From positions 1-21,123 of the forward strand of contig DATJPK010000044.1 of assembly GCA_035506435.1 (NCBI GenBank): 21,123 nt of DNA, given 5' to 3'. Positions 13,694 through 20,505 of this stretch are shown here, in pieces (the first letter of the stretch is position 1; the number at the start of each line of letters is the position of its first letter). The notes beneath the pieces were generated by a model. The model had not been told where the DNA came from and ran no database searches. It saw only the letters and a list, made by a program, of their open reading frames with translations. This DNA comes from JACTUA01 sp035506435 (GTDB lineage: Archaea; Halobacteriota; Methanomicrobia; Methanomicrobiales; JACTUA01). The translations under genes and the position numbers were made by a program.

Positions 13694-14776
13694 TCAGATG
13701 CCTCCCTGGGCGAGCCTCCCGACCCGCCGGGCATAGAGGTGGGTGACGTACCCGAGGAGGGCCGCCACCGCGGAAACGAGGAGGATGGCCCCCCAGGTCT
13801 CCATGCCCGCGTTCCCCACCGATGCCCGGACGATCAGGTTGAGCGGGTTCCCCGGGATGGCGACGACGAGGAGGATGACGACCACGAGCGCGGTGGAGTA
13901 GATGAACTGGGCGGCGGTCCGCTCCCGGTAATGAAGAGCCGTGAGAGCGGACAGGAGTATCAGTATCAAAGATGCGACGGTGACGAGGACAAGGACGGGG
14001 ACGGGGTTCGCGATCCTGATCCCGTTCAGGGCGAGGAGGACGAGCCAGGCGCCGGCCTGGGCGGGAACCAGGATCTCGCAGGCGAGGATCTTTCCCCAGA
14101 CCATCTCGGCAAAGGTGATCGGGGTGGAGACCAGGGTCTCGAGGGTTTCGTGCTGGTACTCCTCGGTGATCAGGTCGATGATCAGGGAGGCGGAGATGAT
14201 GGCCGGCATGAAGACGAGGAGGGGGATGAGGAGGCCGAAGACGAACTCGTAGAACCCCTCGGTCCTCGCCGCCGGCGGGAAGTCCACCGCGACCGGCTGC
14301 TCCGTGATCCGCTGCGCCCTCGCATCCCGGAGGTCGTTTTCGAACCCGAGGAACACGTCCTTCAGTTTCACGCCGACGACGGTCGCCTGCAGGTCGTTCT
14401 GGACGGTATAGAGGGTGACCTGGACCGGGTCAGTTCCCCCGGGGTCGGTCGCGGGGACGAAGATCACGGCCGCGAGCTTCCGTTCCTTCAGGGACTCGAG
14501 GGCCGGCGAGAGATCCATCTCAAAGACGGTGAAGTCGTCGGAGTCCTGGAGCCGGTCGAGGAGGCTCGAGTCATTGCCCGCGTAGGCGATGCTGTACCGG
14601 AACCTCGCGTACTGGGAGACGGACGAGGGGTCGTACATCGAGGTGAGCCCGACCATGAGGAAGGAGGAGAACATCGCGACGAAGAGCTGGAGGAGGATGG
14701 CAAACACGATGGTCTTCTCGTAGTTGATGCCCCTGAGCTCCTTCCTCGCAACGATCCAGACGTTTCTCCCGTTCAT
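13694..14776 (-). CDS. ABC-2 type transporter permease (NatB-like)
   Basis: A 360-residue membrane subunit of a NatA/NatB-like ABC-2 exporter. Seen: helix 1 near residues 23-45, an extracytoplasmic region of about 130 residues, then helices near 178-200, 232-252, 257-282, 287-307 and 327-348. The cytoplasmic loop EEYQHETLETLVSTPITFAEMVWGK (about 205-229) is the hallmark ABC-2 segment. Start ATG 14776 overlaps the stop of the upstream permease-protease gene as ATGA, so the two are made together and likely form a heterodimer. The ATPase is encoded divergently at 16660. Confidence 0.9.
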   Translation of the reverse strand: MNGRNVWIVARKELRGINYEKTIVFAILLQLFVAMFSSFLMVGLTSMYDPSSVSQYARFRYSIAYAGNDSSLLDRLQDSDDFTVFEMDLSPALESLKERKLAAVIFVPATDPGGTDPVQVTLYTVQNDLQATVVGVKLKDVFLGFENDLRDARAQRITEQPVAVDFPPAARTEGFYEFVFGLLIPLLVFMPAIISASLIIDLITEEYQHETLETLVSTPITFAEMVWGKILACEILVPAQAGAWLVLLALNGIRIANPVPVLVLVTVASLILILLSALTALHYRERTAAQFIYSTALVVVILLVVAIPGNPLNLIVRASVGNAGMETWGAILLVSAVAALLGYVTHLYARRVGRLAQGGI

Positions 14777-16587
14777 CGCATCGCCCCGAGGATGAAGTGG
14801 AGGTTATAGAGGCTGTGCACGACGGTCGCGGCGATGACGCCCGGGAAGTACCAGCGCCGGCCCCCGAACCGGATCGAGAGGGTGACGATGAGCACGCCGG
14901 TGAAATGGAGGAGGAGGGGCATCCAGAGGAGGAGCAGGTCCTGCTGGAGGAAGAGGATGGAACCGAACACCGATTCTGTGATCTGCGAGAGCATGGCGAC
15001 GAGGAAGAGCTTCTCCCCGACGAGGAACCCGATGGCGGTGGCGGCGCAGGCAAGGACGAGGGTGCGGATGGGGAGGGTCGGGAACTCGGCGGCAAAGAGG
15101 CTGTACACCCCGACGGACTTCGCGAGCTCCTCGACGAAGGCGGCCGCGACGATGAGGAGGACGAGGGATAGGGGCATCGGGAGGTTGAACAGCACGACGA
15201 GCGCCATCATCTGGAGCATGAAGATGAAGGGGATGAGGAGGAGGTTTGCGATGAAGAGCGACCGGTAGGGGTGCGCACGGGACATCGCCGAGCCGACGAA
15301 CTCCCGGAGCCGGGGGATGAAGGGCCGGAGGTCGAAGAGCCGCTCGGCATTGAAGTTCACCACCCCGATGTAGAGGAGCACCCCGCTCGTGAGGTAGAAG
15401 AGGGAGGTGGAGTACAGGTAGTCAGACGCCGAAAACCCGGTGCCCTGGAGCTGGAGGATGATGAGTGTGAGGGGCGAGACGAGTGAGACCACGTGGACGT
15501 TTGCAAAGATGGAGGGGAAGAAGAGGTACGAGGTGGCGACGGTCGAGAAGAAGATCGAGATGAAGGAGAGCTCCTTGAAGGAGCGGGAGAGCATCCCGAT
15601 CAGGAGCGCCGAAGCAAGGAAGAAGAGGATGACCGGGACGAGGGGCAGGAGAATGAGGAGAGAGGCCTTCGCGGTGAGGATCACGACCGTCGAGGTAACG
15701 AGCATCCCGGCGAGGTAGGGGAGCATCTTCCCCGCGATGATGACGAGGGGGTGCATCGGGCTCGAGAGGAGGATCTCGCCCTTGCGCCCGATCCGCTCGT
15801 TCATGACGGACATCATGAAGAACTGCGAGGTGAAGTAGAGGGGGAAGATGAAGACAAAGACGAAGATGATGGAGTCAAAGGGCAGGGAGGGGGAGAGCTG
15901 GGACGGGGTCTTGAAGTTCTCGTACGAGGGGAGCTGGGTGAAGAGGTTCGTGTACCGGGCGAGCTGGTCGTTCTTCCCGACATCCTGCTGGAGGTTCTTC
16001 CTGAGCTCGTCGGCGGTGTAGGGGATTGCCGTTGAAGGAGGGGTCACCTGCACGACCGGCTGAGAGGGAACGGGCGGGGCGGCGGAGCGCTGTCGGACGG
16101 AGATATACTGGCCGCCCTGCGTCGCCTGGAAATCGAGCTCGCTCTGCACGTACTGCAGGTCGATCCAGAGGGGGTAGGCGGCGAACAGGTCGGGCTCCCG
16201 GTTGTAGACCGATGCAACGTACTGGGAATAGTCCCGGCTCAGGGTCTTTGCCGCCGATCGTCCCCGGTCGGTGAGCGGCGCAAGCACCGTCCGGTTCACG
16301 ATCACGAGGTCAAAGGCCCCCCGCTCGGAGAGGATGGTCGCCGGGTCGGCGAAGTAGACCGTGAACCTCCCGTCTGCCGAGAAGATGTCCCCGAGGTCAC
16401 GGTCATCGGTCGCGAGGGTATACATCCCGTCCTGGAGGTGCATGCCGCTCCGGGCGACGAAGCCGGTGGCAAGGATGAGGAGGATAAAGAGGATGATCGC
16501 AAGGGGGAGGACGTTTCTCCCCATGGCGGAAAAGGATTTTTTCACCTCCCACCGCGCGATCGTGAATATATCCGAAAAAATCCCCAT
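14773..16587 (-). CDS. ABC-2 permease fused to a PrsW/CPBP-like intramembrane protease
   Basis: A 604-residue membrane protein with two parts. Residues 1-415: ABC-2 permease, with a first helix near 26-44, a long extracytoplasmic domain (45-235) and a helix bundle from 238. The loop ERIGRKGEILLSSPMHPLVIIAGK (264-287) is the ABC-2 signature. Residues 440-600: a second bundle with motifs like PrsW/CPBP glutamic proteases, namely EELAK (486-490), GFLVGEK (520-526), His561 in LLHFTG, and His591 with Asn595 in VHSLYN. This order and spacing fits the EExxK/GxxxE/H/HxxxN scheme. The protease part could cleave an exported substrate or a membrane regulator; that is inference. The start codon lies at the edge of a direct repeat (16587-16622). 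Confidence 0.82.
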   Translation of the reverse strand: MGIFSDIFTIARWEVKKSFSAMGRNVLPLAIILFILLILATGFVARSGMHLQDGMYTLATDDRDLGDIFSADGRFTVYFADPATILSERGAFDLVIVNRTVLAPLTDRGRSAAKTLSRDYSQYVASVYNREPDLFAAYPLWIDLQYVQSELDFQATQGGQYISVRQRSAAPPVPSQPVVQVTPPSTAIPYTADELRKNLQQDVGKNDQLARYTNLFTQLPSYENFKTPSQLSPSLPFDSIIFVFVFIFPLYFTSQFFMMSVMNERIGRKGEILLSSPMHPLVIIAGKMLPYLAGMLVTSTVVILTAKASLLILLPLVPVILFFLASALLIGMLSRSFKELSFISIFFSTVATSYLFFPSIFANVHVVSLVSPLTLIILQLQGTGFSASDYLYSTSLFYLTSGVLLYIGVVNFNAERLFDLRPFIPRLREFVGSAMSRAHPYRSLFIANLLLIPFIFMLQMMALVVLFNLPMPLSLVLLIVAAAFVEELAKSVGVYSLFAAEFPTLPIRTLVLACAATAIGFLVGEKLFLVAMLSQITESVFGSILFLQQDLLLLWMPLLLHFTGVLIVTLSIRFGGRRWYFPGVIAATVVHSLYNLHFILGAMR

Positions 16588-16659
16588 AAATATCGAATAT
16601 ACCTTTAAATATCGTTTATATCATAACATAAATTTTATCAATTTGATCGGTAAACTATA
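16587..16659. promoter_or_regulatory. Divergent AT-rich promoter with 17-bp direct repeats
   Basis: TAAATATCGAATATACC (16587-16603) and TAAATATCGTTTATATC (16606-16622) match at 13 of 17 bases and are 19 bp apart, close to two helical turns. The region serves the minus-strand permease genes and the plus-strand ATPase; GTTTATATC (16614-16622) is a good box A for the latter. The first repeat overlaps the permease start codon. Confidence 0.5.
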
Positions 16660-17556
16660 ATGTGCACCATGATCTCAGCCCGAGGCATCACCAAGAACTA
16701 CAATGGCTGCACGGCGCTTGACGGGGTGAGCTTCGAGCTCCGCGACGGGGAAATCCTCGGCATCGTCGGGCATAACGGGGCAGGGAAGACGACCCTCCTC
16801 AAGATCATGACCGGCCTCGTCCCCCCGTCGAAGGGGGCCCTTTCCATCAACGGGATCGATGTCCTCGAGGACCCGGTCGGGCTGAAGCGGATCCTCGGGT
16901 ACCTCCCCGAGGACTCTCACCTGTACGAGACGATGACCGTCCGGTCTTATCTCACCTTCTTCGGCGAGATCTACGGGATGGCCGGCGGGATGATACGGGA
17001 AAAGACCGACCAGCTGCTCGGGACCCTCAGCCTCGACGCCGGCGAGAAGAAGATCGGCGAGCTCTCCAAGGGGATGAAACGCAAGGTGGCCATCGCCCGC
17101 TCCCTGCTCCACGACCCCCGGGTGCTCATCTACGACGAACCCTCCTCCGGGCTCGACCCGATGACATCCCGGACCATCATCGAGTTCCTGAAAGACCTGA
17201 GGAACCAGCAGAAGACCATCGTGTTCTCGGCCCACAACCTGTACCAGGTCGAGGAGATCTGCGACCGGGTCATCATACTCCGGCGGGGAAAGGAGGTGGC
17301 CTGCGGGTCCATCCGGGAGCTCAGGGAGATGTTCGGCTCCATCACCTACACCCTCACCTTCTCCATCGGTGACCTTGCCCGGCTCGGGAACCACCGGAAC
17401 TACCGGAAGGACGGTATCTACTGGGCGGTCGACGGCCTCGATATCGACGGGATGAACGATCTCTCCCTCGCGCTCCCCGGGGCAGGGGGCCGGGTCGAGC
17501 GGGTCGAGTCCCACTACCCGAGCCTCGAGCAGATGCTCGTGAAAATCGGGAACTGA
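16660..17556 (+). CDS. ABC transporter ATP-binding protein, NatA/CcmA type
   Basis: A 298-residue ATPase, almost certainly the motor for the divergent ABC-2 permeases. Seen: Walker A GHNGAGKTT (about 37-45), Q-loop region GYLPEDSHLYETMTVRSYL, signature LSKGMKRKVAIARSLL (near 136), Walker B VLIYDEPSSGLD (about 157-168) and switch histidine in FSAHNLYQVEEICD. A C-terminal extension of about 80 residues (after 215) is typical of drug/Na+ exporter ATPases. The start may be ATG 16660 or ATG 16669; no SD decides it. The signature LSKGM differs from LSGGQ in the way usual for this subfamily. A T6 tract follows the stop. Confidence 0.93.
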   Translation: MCTMISARGITKNYNGCTALDGVSFELRDGEILGIVGHNGAGKTTLLKIMTGLVPPSKGALSINGIDVLEDPVGLKRILGYLPEDSHLYETMTVRSYLTFFGEIYGMAGGMIREKTDQLLGTLSLDAGEKKIGELSKGMKRKVAIARSLLHDPRVLIYDEPSSGLDPMTSRTIIEFLKDLRNQQKTIVFSAHNLYQVEEICDRVIILRRGKEVACGSIRELREMFGSITYTLTFSIGDLARLGNHRNYRKDGIYWAVDGLDIDGMNDLSLALPGAGGRVERVESHYPSLEQMLVKIGN

Positions 17557-17559
17557 ATC

Positions 17560-17565
17560 TTTTTT
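17560..17565 (+). terminator. T6 tract after the NatA-type ATPase
   Basis: Six T, 4 nt past the stop codon, in a GC-rich context. Confidence 0.5.
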
Positions 17566-17609
17566 CAGGAGATCACCGGGGGACGTGAAAGACCCGGAAA
17601 TAAAAGGAA

Positions 17610-18242
17610 TTACGGGGTGGGCGCCCTGAGGGTGAGGGACGCGGTTACAAATCCCCCGTACATGTTGATATGATACTTGCCAGGCGACGAGAAGTAGAGC
17701 CGCTTCGGGCTGTTGCTGCTGTAGGTCCGGAAATACCCGTCCTGGGCAAGGAGCTTCTGCGTCGTGTTGTCCCTTACCGTGATCAGGAAAAAGGAACGGA
17801 TGGGGCTGTCCGACCCCGGTGACACCGCGAAATCGACGATGAGGGGGGCCTGGACCACGTTTGCATACACCGCCTCGTACTGGAAACTGAATGTATAGGA
17901 CTTCTGGAAGATCGTGGGGAAATACTGGCCCCTGGGGTTATACACCGTTGAGTAATAGGGGAGGACGTACGGGTTCGGGTCCCGTATAGGCGTGGCATCG
18001 ACCGCCCAGGTTTTATAGGGATCCGGCGTCGGGACCGGGGTCGGTGTCTCAGGGGTGGGCTCCGTGGTCGGGATCGTCGTTTCCGTGGTCGGTATCTCGG
18101 TGACAACGATGGTATCGACCGGGGTCGGGGTGACCTTCGCAGCCTGGGTGGTCCTGAGGTACACGTTCCCGAAAACGACCATGACGACGATAACGATGAT
18201 GACCGCAAAGGCGATGGCAATGGGCTCCATTAACCATTTCAT
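17610..18242 (-). CDS. Membrane-anchored surface protein with Thr/Pro-rich linker (unknown function)
   Basis: A 210-residue protein of a family I do not recognise. Seen: an uncleaved N-terminal membrane anchor at residues 6-30 (IAIAFAVIIVIVVMVVFG), then a low-complexity Thr/Pro/Glu linker (about 37-73, with repeats such as PTTE and PTP) of the kind that is O-glycosylated in archaeal surface proteins. A compact beta-rich outer domain (75-210) ends TASLTLRAPTP. Start ATG 18242 has GTGAT 3 nt before it, and a TTTATG box lies near 18270. It converges on the ATPase gene. The sharp compositional change at the linker is a normal feature of such proteins. Confidence 0.75.
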   Translation of the reverse strand: MKWLMEPIAIAFAVIIVIVVMVVFGNVYLRTTQAAKVTPTPVDTIVVTEIPTTETTIPTTEPTPETPTPVPTPDPYKTWAVDATPIRDPNPYVLPYYSTVYNPRGQYFPTIFQKSYTFSFQYEAVYANVVQAPLIVDFAVSPGSDSPIRSFFLITVRDNTTQKLLAQDGYFRTYSSNSPKRLYFSSPGKYHINMYGGFVTASLTLRAPTP

Positions 18243-18424
18243 GCTATCACGTACCCGAAGGCCTGTACATAAACTTGGGAACCGGGGAGGATAACCATTT
18301 CCTTAGGAAAACCCGGTACAGCCTGTCAAGGGACCGGGCCTGACCCGGTTGATCACCGGGGGCAGGAAATACGGGTCCCGAAACCGGGGTGCCGTTGGAA
18401 ATGGAGACGGGGCCCTCTCCCTCG

Positions 18425-18646
18425 TTATGCCCCGAGAAATTTCAACACTCCATACACGAGGAAGGCGGGCCAGAGCACCGCCTTGAATACCCCGATGACC
18501 CCGCCAAGGATGGTGGTGGCGGTGGTGAGGTAATACACGAGGGCCCCGAGGAACCCCAGGCCGTACATTGCTCCTCCCGAACCATGGCAGTGCATATGTC
18601 CCTTCCAGTTACATTTCGGGCCCTGTTCGGACGTCCCTGTCTCCAT
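18425..18646 (-). CDS. Small two-helix membrane protein with Cys/His-rich N-terminus
   Basis: A 73-residue protein from ATG 18646; GTG 18652 would add two residues. Seen: a short soluble head, KCNWKGHMHCHGSGG, with two cysteines and three histidines that could bind a metal, followed by two hydrophobic helices (about 27-50 and 54-72) with the motif GLGFLGALVYYL. I do not assign a function. A purine-rich GGAAGG lies 10 nt before the ATG. A second ATG at 18656 opens a 15-residue frame that overlaps the start. A TTATAAAC box near 18700 is a plausible promoter. No good coding alternative exists on the other strand. The region 18243-18424 upstream of the next gene shows nothing recognisable. Confidence 0.7.
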   Translation of the reverse strand: METGTSEQGPKCNWKGHMHCHGSGGAMYGLGFLGALVYYLTTATTILGGVIGVFKAVLWPAFLVYGVLKFLGA

Positions 18647-18750
18647 GTTCACGCATCCTTCCTGTTTCCTTCACAACAAAATACAACAACGCCCTGTTTA
18701 TAATTTCCTGCATATCTGCATAACTGCTGTCAGAATCAAGAAAGGTAAAA

Positions 18751-18824
18751 CGGGCCTGAAGGGATTTGAACCCCTGGCCGATGGATTAAGAGTCCATCGC
18801 TCAACCTGACTAAGCTACAGGCCC
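18751..18824 (-). tRNA. tRNA-Lys (CUU)
   Basis: Full cloverleaf on the minus strand. Acceptor GGGCCTG pairs with CAGGCCC and the discriminator is G. The anticodon stem ATGGA/TCCAT carries loop CTCTTAA with anticodon CTT. The T arm is AGGGG-TTCAAAT-CCCTT. No intron and no encoded CCA. A T-rich stretch follows. Confidence 0.95.
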
Positions 18825-18872
18825 AAATGAACGCATAACGTGGTCGATGAATTCAGATAAGGATTTCGTATC

Positions 18873-18963
18873 CCTCCGGGATTCTCTCCCCGGAGGTCCA
18901 TCGTCCCTGCGACTGGAGTCGCAGGACTCCTCTTCCTTCGGGAATAGTCGTCCCTGCGGGGAC
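18873..18963. repeat. Cluster of four hairpins with an internal 11-nt direct repeat
   Basis: Hairpin 1: CCTCCGGG/CCCGGAGG (18873-18896). Hairpin 2: CTGCGACT/AGTCGCAG with a 2-nt loop (18907-18924). Hairpin 3: TTCC-TTCG-GGAA (18933-18944). Hairpin 4: GTCCC-TGCG-GGGAC (18950-18963). TCGTCCCTGCG occurs twice (18901-18911 and 18948-18958). The region is noncoding and lies between tRNA-Lys and the RCK-DHH promoter. Confidence 0.6.
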
Positions 18964-18987
18964 TCTGCACCTCCGAGTCGCAATCCC

Positions 18988-18994
18988 TTATATC
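18988..18994 (+). promoter_or_regulatory. Box A of the RCK-DHH gene
   Basis: TTATATC centred near 18991 predicts a start site near 19017, two bases before ATG 19019. This suggests a leaderless message. No SD is found at a useful distance. Confidence 0.55.
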
Positions 18995-19018
18995 GGGGGA
19001 CGGCGCAATTCTGTACAT

Positions 19019-20494
19019 ATGGCGGGTACTGGAGTGGAAAAGGCGAAAAAGAAGGTCAAATACCTGATATTCGGGTGCGGGAGCACCGGCTACAATGTCG
19101 TGGAGGCGCTCTTCCGCGAGACCCCGGATATCCTCATCGTTGACCATGACGAGAAACGGGTCGAGGACCTCCGGGTCCAGAAGTTCAATGCCATCGTCCG
19201 GGACCTCACGAGCCCCGGGCTCGTCACCGGTCTCCCCGAGCCCGACGTCGCCTTCGTCCTCTCCAATGACAAGGACGCGAACCTCGCCGCCCTCCGCACC
19301 ATCCGTGCCGCGTACCCGAAGGCCCATATCATAGCCCGGGCCACCGACCCGGTCTCCATCGGCATGCTCCAGGAGGCCGGCGGTGACCTCGTCATCTACC
19401 CGCAGGAGGTGGTCGCGAAGGAGGTCGAGGCCCACCTCGCCCGTCTCCACTCGTCCCGGCTCGCCCGCCGGCTCTTCGAGCTCCTTGCCGGCTGGGAGGG
19501 CACCCTCGGGATCGTGACCCACACGAACCCGGACCCCGACTCCATCTCGAGCGCCATGGCCCTCGTCGCCATCGCCGCCGAGGCGAACCCGAAGAACCTC
19601 ACCTGCCGGATCCTTTACGGCGGGAATATCGGGCACCAGGAAAACCGGGCCTTCGTGAACCTGCTCGACATCAACATGGAGCGGATCACCCCCCAGGTAC
19701 TCAAGGAGTGCGACTACCTGGCCCTCGTCGATTCCCTCGCGCCCGGGATGAACAACGACCTCTCGAAGAAGACCCAGGTGAACCTGGTCATCGACCACCA
19801 CACGAACGGCGAAATCCCCGAGGTGAAGGGGGACTTCGTGGATATCCGATCGGGTATCGGGGCCACCGCGACGATGATGGCCCAGTACCTCAAGGAGCTC
19901 GGCATCGTCGTGAACAAGAAGGTGGCGACCGCCCTCCTCTACGGGGTCCAGGCCGACACCCGCTACTTCCGGCGGAACGTGACCCCGGCCGACTTCATCT
20001 ATGCGGCCTTCCTCCTTCCCTTCACCGACCTCGAGCTCCTGGAGAAGATCACCTCGCCCGCCATCTCGCAGGAGACCCTCGACGTGCTCGGCGCGGCCAT
20101 CCGGAACCGGAAGATCAGGAGCGGTTACCTGTTCTCGAATGTCGGGTACGTGCGGAACCGGGACGCCCTTCCCCAGGCGGCCGACCTCCTCATCAACCTC
20201 GAGGGGGTGAACACGGCCCTTGCCATCGGCATCGGCGACTCGGCCATCTACATCTCGGCGAGGAACAAGGACATCCGGCTCCACATCGGGAACGTGCTCT
20301 CCGAGGCCTTCGGTGACATCGGCGAGGCCGGCGGGCACCCGAACATGGCGGCCGCGACCATCCCGCTCACCTACTTTTCCCTCGTGAAGGTGAAGGACGA
20401 CCTCCTCTCCCTCGTGCTCGAGCCCATCATGCGCAAGTTCATGCGGGTCGTGGGCCTCGAGAAGGAAGAGTCCCACGAGATCTTCGAGGTCTGA
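19019..20494 (+). CDS. RCK-N (TrkA-N) / DHH-DHHA1 phosphoesterase fusion
   Basis: A 491-residue soluble protein with three parts. Residues 13-140: an RCK-N Rossmann domain with GCGSTG (19-24) and VDHDEKRVE, as in potassium-channel regulators that bind NAD(H) or nucleotides. Residues 160-340: a DHH domain with HTNPDPDS (168-175) and IDHHTN (258-263), the metal-binding motifs. Residues 345-470: DHHA1, with the GGHP motif (438-441). Related DHH-DHHA1 proteins cleave cyclic dinucleotides, oligoribonucleotides or pAp. The RCK head suggests a link to ion or redox sensing. The substrate is not proved. The mptE-like gene follows 11 nt downstream, probably in the same operon. Confidence 0.9.
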   Translation: MAGTGVEKAKKKVKYLIFGCGSTGYNVVEALFRETPDILIVDHDEKRVEDLRVQKFNAIVRDLTSPGLVTGLPEPDVAFVLSNDKDANLAALRTIRAAYPKAHIIARATDPVSIGMLQEAGGDLVIYPQEVVAKEVEAHLARLHSSRLARRLFELLAGWEGTLGIVTHTNPDPDSISSAMALVAIAAEANPKNLTCRILYGGNIGHQENRAFVNLLDINMERITPQVLKECDYLALVDSLAPGMNNDLSKKTQVNLVIDHHTNGEIPEVKGDFVDIRSGIGATATMMAQYLKELGIVVNKKVATALLYGVQADTRYFRRNVTPADFIYAAFLLPFTDLELLEKITSPAISQETLDVLGAAIRNRKIRSGYLFSNVGYVRNRDALPQAADLLINLEGVNTALAIGIGDSAIYISARNKDIRLHIGNVLSEAFGDIGEAGGHPNMAAATIPLTYFSLVKVKDDLLSLVLEPIMRKFMRVVGLEKEESHEIFEV

Positions 20495-20505
20495 CGGAAT
20501 AATCC

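Noticed and set aside
18847..19143. A 98-codon plus-strand frame through the hairpin cluster
   Set aside because: It overlaps the start of the RCK-DHH gene in another frame, contains the inverted repeats and the TATA box, and has Ser/Arg/Gly-rich sequence typical of noncoding DNA.
18815..20476. A 553-codon open frame opposite the RCK-DHH gene
   Set aside because: It is low-complexity and extremely rich in Val, Gly, Asp and Glu, has no motif, runs over tRNA-Lys and the hairpin cluster, and lies on the complement of a gene with clear catalytic motifs.
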